A DNA stretch of 64,000 nt from Labrys sp. WJW. Lineage in GTDB: Bacteria; Pseudomonadota; Alphaproteobacteria; Rhizobiales; Labraceae. How positions within the stretch are numbered: the stretch's first letter is position 1; each line of letters opens with the position of its first letter. The stretch spans positions 217,383 to 281,382 of the forward strand of contig NZ_LYXZ01000013.1 in NCBI RefSeq assembly GCF_001676615.1, given 5' to 3'. Under the pieces are notes generated by a model. It searched no databases and was not told the DNA's origin. It worked only from the letters and a program-made list of their open reading frames with translations. Made by a program: the position numbers and the translations under genes. Below are positions 43,517 to 53,329 of this stretch, one piece after another.

Positions 43517-44539
43517 ATGTCTGGTGCACATTTGCAGATGGAAAGCCCAGGCCATGCCGCTGAATCCGGCCGAGGCAACGTCGATGAGGACGGGGGCATG
43601 CCACGCAGTCTGTATCGCTTCATCTGGCGAGTGAGCGGTGCCCATCAATTGTGGATCACGGTTCTGTCGATCCTTTTGTTCGCGGTCGGCACTTCCTCCC
43701 TCGAGGTGCAAAGGCGGGTCGTCAACGATGCGCTTCGCGGCGGGATCTATCGCCCTATCCTCATGCTGGCCGGCCTTTATTTGGGCATCAGCATCGCGGA
43801 AGGCTTGGTGAAGCTGTGCCTCAACATCTATAGGAACTGGGTGGGCGAGAGGGCCGTCCGGGCATTGCGCCAGTCCGTATTCGTGACGGGAGAGGGCGGT
43901 ACGATCACGCCGGTGCCGGATCTGACCGAAGGCATTCAGCTTTCGATCGTTCTGGAGGAGGCGGATCCGCTCGGCGGATTTGTGGGCGAGGCTTTTTCGG
44001 AGCCTGTATTGCAGGCCGGAGTCCTGATTTCCGTCGTTGGATATCTCCTCTATCTGCAGCCATTGATGGCGCTCCTCGTCGTGTTCGTATTCTTTCCGCA
44101 GATCGGTTTCGTGCCGCTCATGCAGAACGCCATCAACCGGCGGGTGCAGATGAGGGTCGGTGTGCTGCGTGAAATGAGCGGCGCAATCGTGGGCGCAGGG
44201 GGAGCAATTGACGGAGACGGCCGTCAGCACACGCGCACCCACACGATATTCATGCAGAACATGGCCATCTACAAGCTCAAGTTCTCCATGAATTTCCTGA
44301 TGAATCTGATGACCCAGCTCGGCGTGACGGCGATTTTGGCGCTGGGAGGCTATTTCGTCGTTATCGGGCAAATCGAGATAGGTACGGTGGTCGCCTTCCT
44401 CTCGGGACTAAGCAGGATCAACGATCCGTGGGGCGATCTTGTCACCTGGTATCGGGATCTGCAGGCGACGCGGGTCAAATATCGCCTTCTGTGCGAGGCC
44501 CAGAAGCTCGGGGCGATCGCGGGAGGAGTCGGGGAATGA
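43517..44539 (+). CDS. ABC exporter-type six-helix membrane protein without an ATPase domain
   Basis: A 340-residue protein. The ATG at 43517 follows AGGGGG. The body resembles the transmembrane domain of type IV ABC exporters: about six helices (YRFIWRVSGAHQLWITVLSI, LMLAGLYLGISIAEGLVKL, VLISVVGYLLYLQPLMALL and others) and a closing GTVVAFLSGLSRINDPWGDL. No Walker motifs follow. Standing 101 bases after the MlaF-like gene, it is the likely partner of that ATPase. The substrate is unknown. Confidence 0.82.
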   Translation: MSGAHLQMESPGHAAESGRGNVDEDGGMPRSLYRFIWRVSGAHQLWITVLSILLFAVGTSSLEVQRRVVNDALRGGIYRPILMLAGLYLGISIAEGLVKLCLNIYRNWVGERAVRALRQSVFVTGEGGTITPVPDLTEGIQLSIVLEEADPLGGFVGEAFSEPVLQAGVLISVVGYLLYLQPLMALLVVFVFFPQIGFVPLMQNAINRRVQMRVGVLREMSGAIVGAGGAIDGDGRQHTRTHTIFMQNMAIYKLKFSMNFLMNLMTQLGVTAILALGGYFVVIGQIEIGTVVAFLSGLSRINDPWGDLVTWYRDLQATRVKYRLLCEAQKLGAIAGGVGE

Positions 44540-44620
44540 GGGGCTGCGGTGAGGCTCGCCGAACAGAGCATCAGATCGTTTTCGCCCGCCTGATGCGGCC
44601 GACCGTGTGGTCGCAGTGCC

Positions 44621-45739
44621 TTACTGAGCCGCCAGCAGCGCCTTGCGAAAGCGTATGCTCGCAATGAAGAGGAAGACGACGCCGATCACGGTCAAGGCCA
44701 CGAGCTGGGGCCAGACGATGGTGAGGTCGGCACCTCGATAGAGGATGGCCTGGGACAGGCTGACGAAATGCGGCGAGGGAGTGAACTGCATGGCGGTCTG
44801 GAGCCATTCGGGCATGCTCTCCATCGGCGTCGTGCTCCCGGACAGGAGGTTCATGACGATCAGGATCGGCATCACCAGCAAGCCGAATTGCGCCATCGAG
44901 GTGGAGACTGTGGAGATCAGGATGCCCAGCGCGGTGACTGAGAACAGATAGACGATGCTCGCCCCGACGAACAGGCCGAGCGATCCTGCGACCGGAACGC
45001 CCAGAAGGCGCTCGACGACGATCAGGAGCGAGAGGCTGGCTGCGACGACGATAACCAGCCCGTTCGCCCAGATCTTGGCCAGCATGATCTCGAATGGGGT
45101 GACGGGCATCACGAGCAGATGCTCGATCGTGCCGTGTTCTCTTTCGCGGATCAGCGCGGCGCCAGTGAGGATGACCGCTAGCATCGTGACATTGTTGATC
45201 ACCTGCATCACGGCCGTGAACCAGGCCGATTGCAGGTTGGGATTGAACTTGGCCCGGACCACCAGGTCGACCGGGGCCGGATTGTCGGCGCTGGGCAGGG
45301 CCTTGCGTGCTTCCTCGTAGAGGATGGCCTGGATGTAGGAGGCACCGTTCCCGGCCTGGGACATGGCCGTTGCGTCGATGTTGAGCTGGACCGACGGATG
45401 ACGCCCGGCCAAGGCATCCCGTTCGAAATTCGGGGGTATTTCGACGACGAATACGAAGCGCCCGGCATTCATCGTGCGATCGACGTCATCGGCATCGATG
45501 AGAACGGGTTCTTCGAAGAAGGGCTTGAGCAGGGCGTCGCGCAGGCGAAAAGACAGGGAGGAGCGGTCCTCGTCGACCACGGCGACCGAGGCATTCTGCA
45601 CCTCGAAGGTAGCGCCTGTGGCGACCGTGTAGACGGCGAAGGTGAAGGTGTAGAGGATCAGGGCAACCAGAACGGGGTCGGCCTTCAGGCTGAATAGCTC
45701 CTTGATGCCGAGCCGCCATATCGTGGTGAGACGGCCCAT
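44621..45739 (-). CDS. yhhJ: ABC-2 type permease, YhhJ/YbhR-like
   Basis: A 372-residue permease. The ATG at 45739 directly follows the stop of the RbbA-like gene. An N-terminal helix is followed by a large extracytoplasmic loop (about 45-175) and a cluster of five helices. GAALIREREHGTIEHLLVMPV is the ABC-2 hallmark just before the core helices. In E. coli the order yhiI-rbbA-yhhJ is conserved, as here. It probably forms an export channel with the permease part of the RbbA-like protein. Confidence 0.9.
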   Translation of the reverse strand: MGRLTTIWRLGIKELFSLKADPVLVALILYTFTFAVYTVATGATFEVQNASVAVVDEDRSSLSFRLRDALLKPFFEEPVLIDADDVDRTMNAGRFVFVVEIPPNFERDALAGRHPSVQLNIDATAMSQAGNGASYIQAILYEEARKALPSADNPAPVDLVVRAKFNPNLQSAWFTAVMQVINNVTMLAVILTGAALIREREHGTIEHLLVMPVTPFEIMLAKIWANGLVIVVAASLSLLIVVERLLGVPVAGSLGLFVGASIVYLFSVTALGILISTVSTSMAQFGLLVMPILIVMNLLSGSTTPMESMPEWLQTAMQFTPSPHFVSLSQAILYRGADLTIVWPQLVALTVIGVVFLFIASIRFRKALLAAQ

Positions 45740-45740
45740 G

Positions 45741-48458
45741 TCAGGCCCCCCTTTTGCGTAGCGCGAGCACGGAGGCTGCGATGAAGACCAGTCCAAACAG
45801 CAGGAGAACGGTGAGATTGGGCCAGAGGTCCCCAAAACCCAGCCCCTTGGCGAACACGCCGACACTGACGGGCTGATACCAGGCGGCCGGGAAGGCAAGA
45901 CCCATCAGGCGCCCTCCACCCGATAGGGAGGAGACAGGCACGAGCAGGCCGGAGAAGTTGACGGCGGGAATGATCGCAATGATGGCGGTGGCGAAGATGG
46001 CCGCAACCTGGCTGCGCACGAAACTGGATACGAACAGGCCGAAGCCGGTGGTGGCCAGCACATAGGCGAAAGACGCCGCCAGCAAGGTGGGGAGAGACCC
46101 GCGCAGCGGGACCTGAAAGAGATAGACAGCCTGCGTGATCAAGGTGAGGCAGCTGATGAAGGCGATTGCGACATAGGGTAACTGCTTGCCCAGAAGGAAT
46201 TCGATCTTGGTGACGGGGGTCGATTGGAAATTGGCAATCGATCCGGTTTCTTTCTCCTTGACGATGCCCAAGGCCGTCATCACCGCGGGGATGAGTACCA
46301 GGATCAGCACGATCACGCTCGGAACGATGGCATTGGCGCTCCGGAATGCCTGATTGTAGCGAAAACGCGGCTCGATCCCGATCGGGTAGGGGGGGGCCGC
46401 TCGCCCTCCCTGCCGCATTGCGGCATCGGTGAGGTAGGCCGTTGCCAGTCCCGTGACATAGCCGCGCGTGGTTTCTGCGCGAAAGGGCATGGCCCCATCC
46501 AGCCAGACACCGATTTGCGGGGTGAGCTGGCGCGTCAGGTCCTTGCCGAATCCGGATGGGAGCTCGATCGCCAGCTTCAGCTCCCCGCTCTGCATCCGGG
46601 TTTCGAGCTCTTCAGCCGACCGGATGGCGGGCTGCTGGGCGAAGTAGCGGGAACCCTCGAAGCTCTCGAGCAACTGCCGGCTCTGTGCGGACTGGTCCTG
46701 ATCGAAAGCGGCGTAGGGGATCTTCTCCACGTCGAAGGAGATGCCGTATCCGAAAGTGAGCAGGAGCAGGACCGGGCCTATCAGAGCGAAGGCGAGGCGC
46801 AGCGGGTCACGCATGATCTCCAGCGTCTCGCGCCGGGCATAGGCCCATAGTCTACGCCCATCCAGCCGCCTAGGCCTGGTGGATGCTGCCCTGGCCGGAG
46901 CCAGCGTCCGAGCCTTGCCGATCGAACTCGCCATGCCGGCCTGCTCGAGCACCTCGACGAAGGCGTCCTCCAGGTTCGACTTGCCTCTGTCTGCCTTCAA
47001 GTCCGACGGCGTTCCGACTGCAAGCACCTTGCCTTGATGCATGAAGGAGATGCGGTCGCAGCGCTCAGCCTCGTTCATGAAATGCGTGGACAGGAAGATG
47101 GTGACACCTTCCTCGCGCGAGAGCGACAGCAAGAAGCGCCAAAATCCGTCACGCGCCACCGGGTCCACCCCCGACGTGGGTTCGTCCAGGATCAGGATTT
47201 CGGGGCGATGGATCACCGCAACGGCGAGCTGCAGACGTTGACGGATGCCGAGGGGCAGGCTTTCGGGGCCGGTGTCGGCGACGGATTGGAGATCGAAACG
47301 GGTGAGCATTTCTGCCACGCGTGGTTCGATTTCAGCACGCGTGAGACCGAAGAGCTGGGCGTGCAAGACGAGGTTCTGGCGAACCGTCAGTTCGCCATAG
47401 AGGGAGAAGGCCTGGGACATGTAGCCGACCCGGCGCCTCGTTTGCATGTCGCCGGCATCCAGAGGGCGGCCGAACAGGCGCGCCTCGCCTTCGCTCGCGG
47501 GCAGAAGCCCGGTGAGCATCTTCATGGTGGTGCTCTTGCCGCTTCCATTCGAGCCCAGAAATCCGAAGATCTCGCCCTTTTCGATGCGGAAGCTGACGTG
47601 GTCGACGGCCGTGAAATCGCCGAACCGACGGGTGAGGCCGGAAGCCTCGATCGCTGCCGGGCCATCTTCCGGGGCAGCCGGGCGCGGAGGAATCGCCAGC
47701 TCGCGCTTGCCGCCGGCGTCGGGCAGCAAAGCAACGAAAGCGGCTTCCAGGCTCGGCGCATTGGCCTGTCGTTTGATGTCGTTCGGCGAGCCTTGCGCGA
47801 TCACGCGCCCTGCATCCAGGGCTGCCAGCCAATCGAAATGCTCGGCCTCGTCCATATAGGCGGTTGCCACCAGAACACTCAGGCGAGGGCTGTCCTCTCG
47901 AAGGCGCTCGATCAGGCGCCAGAACTGGCGCCGCGACAATGGATCGACGCCGGTCGTCGGCTCGTCCAGGATGATCAGTTCGGGGTCGTGGATCAGGGCA
48001 GAGCAAATACCGAGTTTCTGCTTCATGCCGCCGGATAATTTGGCCGCCGGCCGGTCGCGAAATGCCGAAAGGCCGGTCACTTCCAGCAATTGTGCAATAC
48101 GCGTGCTGCGTTCGCTCGAGCCCTGGCCGAAAAGCCGGCCGAAGAAGTCGAGGTTCTCGGCCACACTCAGGGTCGGATAGAGATTGCGGCCGAGGCCCTG
48201 GGGCATATAGGCGATGCGCGAGCGATTAAGGCGCAATTGTTCGGTGGAACGAACATCGCCCCCTAGAACCTGGATCTGGCCCTGCTGGGGGCGAGTGACC
48301 CCCGCCACGAGGCCAAGCAGGGTCGATTTGCCGACGCCATCGGGGCCGATCAGGCCAGCCATGCAGCCGGCGGGTATGGCCAGGGAAACATGGCTCAGGG
48401 CGTGGTGCCGTCCATAGCGATGGACGATGTCGCGCAGCTCGATGACAGGCTCGGTCAT
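45741..48458 (-). CDS. rbbA: RbbA-like fusion: two ABC ATPases plus ABC-2 permease
   Basis: A 905-residue protein, close to E. coli RbbA (about 911). NBD1: Walker A GPDGVGKS (about 38-45), LSGGMKQKLG, IILDEPTTGVD. NBD2: Walker A GSNGSGKS, a degenerate signature LPLGIRQRLQLA, ILILDEPTSGVD. The ABC-2 permease part (about 540-905) has a large loop and six helices. RbbA was described as ribosome-associated, but the fold and neighbours indicate an exporter. It overlaps the HlyD gene stop (ATGA). Confidence 0.9.
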   Translation of the reverse strand: MTEPVIELRDIVHRYGRHHALSHVSLAIPAGCMAGLIGPDGVGKSTLLGLVAGVTRPQQGQIQVLGGDVRSTEQLRLNRSRIAYMPQGLGRNLYPTLSVAENLDFFGRLFGQGSSERSTRIAQLLEVTGLSAFRDRPAAKLSGGMKQKLGICSALIHDPELIILDEPTTGVDPLSRRQFWRLIERLREDSPRLSVLVATAYMDEAEHFDWLAALDAGRVIAQGSPNDIKRQANAPSLEAAFVALLPDAGGKRELAIPPRPAAPEDGPAAIEASGLTRRFGDFTAVDHVSFRIEKGEIFGFLGSNGSGKSTTMKMLTGLLPASEGEARLFGRPLDAGDMQTRRRVGYMSQAFSLYGELTVRQNLVLHAQLFGLTRAEIEPRVAEMLTRFDLQSVADTGPESLPLGIRQRLQLAVAVIHRPEILILDEPTSGVDPVARDGFWRFLLSLSREEGVTIFLSTHFMNEAERCDRISFMHQGKVLAVGTPSDLKADRGKSNLEDAFVEVLEQAGMASSIGKARTLAPARAASTRPRRLDGRRLWAYARRETLEIMRDPLRLAFALIGPVLLLLTFGYGISFDVEKIPYAAFDQDQSAQSRQLLESFEGSRYFAQQPAIRSAEELETRMQSGELKLAIELPSGFGKDLTRQLTPQIGVWLDGAMPFRAETTRGYVTGLATAYLTDAAMRQGGRAAPPYPIGIEPRFRYNQAFRSANAIVPSVIVLILVLIPAVMTALGIVKEKETGSIANFQSTPVTKIEFLLGKQLPYVAIAFISCLTLITQAVYLFQVPLRGSLPTLLAASFAYVLATTGFGLFVSSFVRSQVAAIFATAIIAIIPAVNFSGLLVPVSSLSGGGRLMGLAFPAAWYQPVSVGVFAKGLGFGDLWPNLTVLLLFGLVFIAASVLALRKRGA

Positions 48459-49489
48459 TGCGGCAGCTTCACCAGAAGCCGGTCCGGCCAGGCCACCATC
48501 TGGCTGGTCCGCACATAGGCGACGCCGCGTATGCCCGTCTTAACCCGAGCTTCGTATTGCTTCAGGAGTGTCGGTGCGATCTTCAGCTTGACGCGGAACA
48601 TCAGCTTTTCCCGTTCATCGGCCGTCTCGACCGCCTTGGGGGTGAACTGAGCATCCGTGGCAACAAAACTCACGGTGGCCGGTACGACATAGTCGGGGGC
48701 CGCGTCGAGGATGATGCGGGCTTCGTCGCCCAGGGCCAGGCGTCCCGCGGCCCGCGAGGGCAGGAAGATCGTCATGTAGACGTCCGACAGGTCGAGGAGA
48801 GTGACGACCGGCGCACCGGCTGCGACGACCTCTCCCGATTGGACGAGCTTATATTCGATGCGGCCGCGTCGTGGCGCTGTCAAAACGGCGTCGTCGACGA
48901 GCGAGCTGACGCGGGCAACCTCTGCCCGGGCGGCATCTGCCGCCGCATTGGCTTCATCGAGATTGGCGATGCCGGCCTTCTTTGCCGCCTCCGCGACATT
49001 GAGCTGGCTGCGCCGCAGGTCCAGTTGCTGCGTCGTGCCGTACCCTCGTGCGGCGAGGGTGGAGGCGCGGTCAAGTTCCTGATGGGCGAGGACGAGTTCG
49101 CTTTCGCGTTGCGCCAGCGCGGCCTCGGCCTCGGCGATGGTTTTTTCGGCACGCCGGACCTGCGCCTGCGTGCCGGTGAGCTGGGCCTGCAAGTCGGAGA
49201 CGTCCATGCGGGCGACGACGGAACCTGCCTCGACAGTCTGTCCTTCCTCGACAAGGACCTGCGCCACGCGCCCGGCGAATTTCGCTGCGACCAATACGTG
49301 TTCGGCTTCGATGCGTCCGTTCGAGGAAGCGATGTCGGCGGGCAAGGCGTCCTTGCCATTCCCGTTCCATAGGCTGCGCAGACGGTCACTGATGCTGGCG
49401 TTCTGGTCGGCGGCCAAGGACATGCCGCTTGTCGTGCATCCGGCGGCCACAACAGCGGCGAGAACACAAAGTCGAAGGGGCTGGCGCAA
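48455..49489 (-). CDS. HlyD-family periplasmic adaptor, YhiI-like
   Basis: A 344-residue membrane-fusion protein. The signal ends in a VAAGC lipobox (Cys 18), so it is a probable lipoprotein. The biotinyl-lipoyl half (KFAGRVAQVLVEEGQTVEAGSV), an alpha-helical coiled-coil hairpin (about 100-200) and a beta-barrel part (VYMTIFLPSRAAGRL) are in the usual order. It starts the yhiI-rbbA-yhhJ-like operon and would link the inner-membrane exporter to an outer-membrane channel. Confidence 0.9.
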   Translation of the reverse strand: MRQPLRLCVLAAVVAAGCTTSGMSLAADQNASISDRLRSLWNGNGKDALPADIASSNGRIEAEHVLVAAKFAGRVAQVLVEEGQTVEAGSVVARMDVSDLQAQLTGTQAQVRRAEKTIAEAEAALAQRESELVLAHQELDRASTLAARGYGTTQQLDLRRSQLNVAEAAKKAGIANLDEANAAADAARAEVARVSSLVDDAVLTAPRRGRIEYKLVQSGEVVAAGAPVVTLLDLSDVYMTIFLPSRAAGRLALGDEARIILDAAPDYVVPATVSFVATDAQFTPKAVETADEREKLMFRVKLKIAPTLLKQYEARVKTGIRGVAYVRTSQMVAWPDRLLVKLPQ

Positions 49490-49565
49490 CGAATGTGCTC
49501 CTGAATGAATTGTGCGCCGGCGGGCGCCTATCCATCCTCGTTACCTTCAGTTGGGCGGCACCCGG

Positions 49566-49579
49566 TTGATGCAGATCAA
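49566..49579. promoter_or_regulatory. FNR/FixK-type box, perfect, before the hlyD-rbbA operon
   Basis: TTGATGCAGATCAA is a perfect TTGAT-N4-ATCAA palindrome, 76 bases upstream of the HlyD start. Confidence 0.65.
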
Positions 49580-49705
49580 ACGCCGGTCGTTTGCACGCGA
49601 ACCGGTTCTGGCGGCCGGTCTTGCCGGCTCGGCGCAAGGATGTTTGCATGTCGTCGGGAGCCGGAGTCGAAACCGATCGGCAGGAACGGCCGCGCTGGGA
49701 TGGAA

Positions 49706-50701
49706 TCAGGGCACGAGGACTGCTGCGCCTTGAAAACGCCCCGCTCGCAGATCCGCCAGCGCTTCGTTCGCCTGCTCCAGAGCGTAGGTGGTGACCGTTG
49801 TACGGATACCCGCTTTCGGCACGATTTCCAGGAAGGTCTCGGCGTCGGCCCGTGTCAGGTTGGCGACTGAAACGAGCTGCCGTTCTTCCCACAGGATACG
49901 GTAGGGAAATTGCGGTATGTCGCTCATATGGATTCCGCCGCAGACGACTTTGCCGCCCTTGCGGACAGCGCGCAGCGCCTGGGGTACGAGTTCACCGACA
50001 GGGGCAAAAATGATGGCAGCATCCAGGGGCTGAGGCGGAAGCTCGTTGGATCCCCCCGCCCAGGCCGCGCCCAGCGAGAGGGCAAGCGTCTGGGCATTGT
50101 CGTCGCCCGGTCGCGTAAAAGCGAAAATGTCCCGCCCCTGCCAGCGGGCCACCTGGGCAAGAATGTGGGCAGCGGCTCCGAAGCCATAGAGACCGAGGCG
50201 CTGTGCGTCGCCGGCCATACGCAGGCAGCGCCAGCCGATCAGGCCGGCACACATCAGGGGAGCCGTGGCGACAGGATCCTCGCATCGTGGCAGGGGAAAG
50301 ACGAAGGCCGCATCCACCAGGACATGGGTGGCAAATCCCCCGTCGCGCGAATAGCCGGTGAAGGCGGGCTCATCGCACAAGTTCTCATGGCCGGACCTGC
50401 AATAGGGACAGCGGCCGCATGTGTGCCCGAGCCAGGCAACACCCACGCGCGTGCCGATATCCAGCCCTGTCACGCCCTTGCCGACACAGTCGATGATTCC
50501 AACCACCTCATGTCCGGGGACGATCGGTGTTCTCGGGTCGGGCAGTTCACCGTCGACCACATGCAGATCCGTCCTGCAGACGCCACAAGCCTCGACCTTC
50601 ACTCTGACTTCGCCGAAAGACGGTGTTGGATCGGGACGGACCTCCAATCGGAGCGGCTGTCCCGTCTGATGAAGCACCATGGCCTTCATTGCATCGTCCA
50701 T
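49706..50701 (-). CDS. zinc-dependent alcohol dehydrogenase
   Basis: A 331-residue medium-chain dehydrogenase. Catalytic zinc ligands are Cys 42 (GVCRTD) and His 64-Glu 65 (PGHEVVG). The structural zinc site has four cysteines at 95, 98, 101 and 109 ([15 protein letters not shown]). The NAD-binding loop [14 protein letters not shown] is near 170. Start could be at either of two close ATGs (50701, 50689). An alcohol or aldehyde redox role in fermentation fits a low-oxygen island. It follows two small genes on the same strand. Confidence 0.92.
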   Translation of the reverse strand: MDDAMKAMVLHQTGQPLRLEVRPDPTPSFGEVRVKVEACGVCRTDLHVVDGELPDPRTPIVPGHEVVGIIDCVGKGVTGLDIGTRVGVAWLGHTCGRCPYCRSGHENLCDEPAFTGYSRDGGFATHVLVDAAFVFPLPRCEDPVATAPLMCAGLIGWRCLRMAGDAQRLGLYGFGAAAHILAQVARWQGRDIFAFTRPGDDNAQTLALSLGAAWAGGSNELPPQPLDAAIIFAPVGELVPQALRAVRKGGKVVCGGIHMSDIPQFPYRILWEERQLVSVANLTRADAETFLEIVPKAGIRTTVTTYALEQANEALADLRAGRFQGAAVLVP

Positions 50702-50767
50702 GATCGGGGAGGCGGAAATGTATGCGAATGTCGACTTTGGTCGATACTGCCCGATACCCCCTGGGTT

Positions 50768-51058
50768 TCATTCCAGATCATATTTGCCCTGTAGCGGCAG
50801 GACGGCATTCAATGCTTGCTGCCAGGTCAACACGCCTCCTGGATCGGGCTCGATGTCAGCGACAGTCCATGGGCGCCTTCCGGAATGTTCACCGGAGCGC
50901 ATCGGCTTGACGGCCACCGATTGTGTCGCATGCAGACCGGCTATCTTGCGGATCTCTTGCAGACACAGCTGCTCCAATCGCACCGCGGGCAACTTTTGCC
51001 GTGCCATGCTCATTGCCTCCATTCCTTCGGATGGCCACCATGCAATCGCCCGGCTCAT
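50768..51058 (-). CDS. hypothetical 96-residue protein
   Basis: A soluble small protein with no signal or helix and no family that I recognise. Its ATG overlaps the stop of the upstream gene (ATGA), and it precedes the alcohol dehydrogenase by 66 bases, so it looks like the middle gene of a three-gene unit. Composition is like its neighbours. Confidence 0.6.
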   Translation of the reverse strand: MSRAIAWWPSEGMEAMSMARQKLPAVRLEQLCLQEIRKIAGLHATQSVAVKPMRSGEHSGRRPWTVADIEPDPGGVLTWQQALNAVLPLQGKYDLE

Positions 51059-51282
51059 TCGGCCGCTGGCAATCCGATCGGCACGATGTCGGGTTCTCGT
51101 CGCATCCAGTCATTCAGTCGCGTGATCAGTTCGGCGTAGGGGATGTTGAGCGTCAGGCCGTGTCGTTCTCCAAATGACACATAGGACGTTCCGTCACCGT
51201 CGAGGCTGATATATTTCACCTGGTTGGGGTTTATGGCGTATCGCTCCCCGTTGGACGTCACTTCGATCAAACCGCCACTCAC
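51055..51282 (-). CDS. hypothetical 75-residue protein
   Basis: A small soluble protein with a beta-rich pattern (GLIEVTSNGERYAINPNQVK, then SYVSFGERHGL) and acidic and aromatic residues. It has good codon use. GAGAGCGCG precedes the ATG at 51282. It is the first gene of the unit leading to the alcohol dehydrogenase. I do not recognise the family. Confidence 0.65.
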   Translation of the reverse strand: MSGGLIEVTSNGERYAINPNQVKYISLDGDGTSYVSFGERHGLTLNIPYAELITRLNDWMRREPDIVPIGLPAAE

Positions 51283-51438
51283 CGCGCGCTCTCCGGAAAT
51301 GCCTGTTCAGGCCTCTGTTGCGTCATGGGAAGAAGGATGACGACATCCAGCCTACCGATCTCGACAGGTCTCCTACGCCGGGGGCACAGGGATGACCTCT
51401 GGTTTCGTTCACTATGGATGCCTTCGACGAAACCGACG

Positions 51439-51452
51439 TTGATCTGCGTCAA
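51439..51452. promoter_or_regulatory. FNR/FixK-type box, for the small genes and alcohol dehydrogenase
   Basis: TTGATCTGCGTCAA matches 9 of 10 positions. It is 156 bases upstream of the minus-strand start at 51282. Confidence 0.55.
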
Positions 51453-51560
51453 GGCTGTGCGCCGTTCTGCGCGATTCCGGCGTGTAGCCCTTGCCAGGCA
51501 GCACGGAGGCGGCGTGTCGAGATAAAGGCGGCCGCCCGGCTTTGTTCAGTCCGGGTTGCT

Positions 51561-51574
51561 TTGATCTACCGCAA
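51561..51574. promoter_or_regulatory. FNR/FixK-type box before the beta-CASP gene
   Basis: TTGATCTACCGCAA matches 8 of 10 positions, 61 bases before the start at 51636. Confidence 0.5.
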
Positions 51575-51635
51575 GACCCGTGTTCCGATGGGGGTCTACG
51601 TTCTTCGGGTATTTGAAAAACAGGGCAATAGCGAC

Positions 51636-53264
51636 ATGTCGGAGGCTCCCTCCTCGGGTCCCAAGAGTTTTCCCCGCCTCAGCTTTTTCGGCGCCACACA
51701 GACTGTAACCGGGTCGTGCTTCCTCATCGAGACGCTCAAGGCCAGGGTTCTGGTTGATTGCGGTCTGTTCCAAGGATCCAAGACCGAGAGGGAACTCAAT
51801 TACCGCCCATTTCCCTTCGAGGCCTCCAGCATCGGTGCGGTTCTTCTGACCCATGCTCACATCGATCATAGCGGCCTGCTGCCCAAGCTCATGCGGGAGG
51901 GCTTTACCGGACCGATCTTCGCGACGGCGGCCACGTTCGACCTGTGCTCGGTCATGCTGCCGGATTCGGGCCATATCCAGGAGGCGGAGGTCCAGCAACT
52001 CAATATGCGCAACCGGCGTCGTGGCCTGCCGATCGTTACGCCGATCTACACCGTGGAGGATGCCACTGCCACGCTGGCTCTCTTCAGGCCTGCCGCCTTC
52101 AAGACCTGGCTTCGCATCGCCAACGGGATCAGGGCTCGCTTCTGGAACGCAGGCCATTTACTGGGCTCGGCTTCGATCGAGGTCGAGATCGCGAACGAGG
52201 CCGGCAAGATCACGAGACTGCTGTTTTCCGGTGACCTCGGGCCCGGCCATAAATTGTTGCAGGCCGATGCCGAAGCTCCTGCAGGTTGCGACTATGTCGT
52301 CTGCGAGTCGACCTATGGTGATACGGATCGAGCCGATGCCTCGACCGAAAAACGACGGCACCTGCTGAGCCGCGAGGTCAAGGAGGCCGCGCGCTCGAAC
52401 GGGGCCTTGCTGATCCCGTCTTTTGCCGTCGAAAGAACGCAGGAACTGCTGGTCGATCTGGTCAGCCTGATGAATGCGAATGAATTGCCGAGGGCGCCGA
52501 TCTTCATCGATTCGCCCCTTGCGACCGCGGCCAGCGGCGTATTCGCGAAATATGTCAACCAGATGCCCAGCGGCGAGGCCCTGACCTCGGCCTTGCAGGC
52601 CCCTAATGTTCATTTCACCGAGAGCGTGGAGCAGAGCAAGGCCATTTCCCGCTTCCGTAATTTCCACATCGTCATTGCCGCCAGCGGCATGTGCGAGGCG
52701 GGGCGCATCCGTCACCATCTTCGCAATTGGCTGTGGCGGGAGGAGGCGACGGTCCTGCTCGTGGGTTACCAGGCCCAGGGCACACTCGGCCGTCTCCTTC
52801 TCGACGGCACCTCCCGCGTGCGGCTGATGGGCGAGGAGGTGGAGGTCCGCGCCCGCATCCGATCCATCGATCTTTATTCCGGCCATGCCGATGCAGGAGA
52901 ACTGCTGTCATGGCTGCAGGCGCGGCTGCCTGTCGCGGGCAACGTCTTTCTGACCCATGGCGAGCGCGAGGCCATCGCCGCGTTCAAGAACAGTCTGGCG
53001 GGTGCCCAGCCTGGGTTGTCCGTAGTGGTGCCATCGATCGACGAGGTCTTTTTGCTGGATGGGGGAACTGGGCAGTGTCTCGACCGGCCGCATCCGCCAC
53101 GTATCGCGCCGGAGAATTCCGGGCGGCTCGACTGGAACAACGAATTGTCCGAGCTCCTGTTGGACATCAGCCAGACCACGGCGCAGGCGGCGGACGAACG
53201 GGCCAGGCGCGTGATCATCCGACGCTTGCGAAGGGCATTGGCAAAGGAGGACGCCCCTTCATAG
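51636..53264 (+). CDS. metallo-beta-lactamase/beta-CASP RNA-processing nuclease
   Basis: A 542-residue protein. I choose the ATG at 51636, since the frame upstream runs over an FNR-type box and does not look like the family. The zinc motif THAHIDHSG is at about 72-80. The later motifs are NAGHLLGSASIEVE, FSGDLG, the beta-CASP insert (SFAVERTQELL), ASGMCEAGRIRHHL and the C-terminal RMMB part (GYQAQGTLGR, YSGHADAGELLSWL). Homologues cleave RNA. Such proteins recur in stress islands with Usp and BON genes. Confidence 0.9.
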   Translation: MSEAPSSGPKSFPRLSFFGATQTVTGSCFLIETLKARVLVDCGLFQGSKTERELNYRPFPFEASSIGAVLLTHAHIDHSGLLPKLMREGFTGPIFATAATFDLCSVMLPDSGHIQEAEVQQLNMRNRRRGLPIVTPIYTVEDATATLALFRPAAFKTWLRIANGIRARFWNAGHLLGSASIEVEIANEAGKITRLLFSGDLGPGHKLLQADAEAPAGCDYVVCESTYGDTDRADASTEKRRHLLSREVKEAARSNGALLIPSFAVERTQELLVDLVSLMNANELPRAPIFIDSPLATAASGVFAKYVNQMPSGEALTSALQAPNVHFTESVEQSKAISRFRNFHIVIAASGMCEAGRIRHHLRNWLWREEATVLLVGYQAQGTLGRLLLDGTSRVRLMGEEVEVRARIRSIDLYSGHADAGELLSWLQARLPVAGNVFLTHGEREAIAAFKNSLAGAQPGLSVVVPSIDEVFLLDGGTGQCLDRPHPPRIAPENSGRLDWNNELSELLLDISQTTAQAADERARRVIIRRLRRALAKEDAPS

Positions 53265-53329
53265 AGCGTTTTCCAGAAAAGTTGATTGACTTCTCGATTA
53301 AGAAAACACGTCAAAACAAAGAGTCAGAG

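Larger units (their letters stand above)
51283..51635. other. 353-bp divergent promoter region with two FNR-type boxes
   Basis: It lies between the 75-residue gene and the nuclease gene. No separate gene is supported; the nuclease frame is open through part of it. Boxes at 51439 and 51561 serve opposite directions. Confidence 0.5.
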
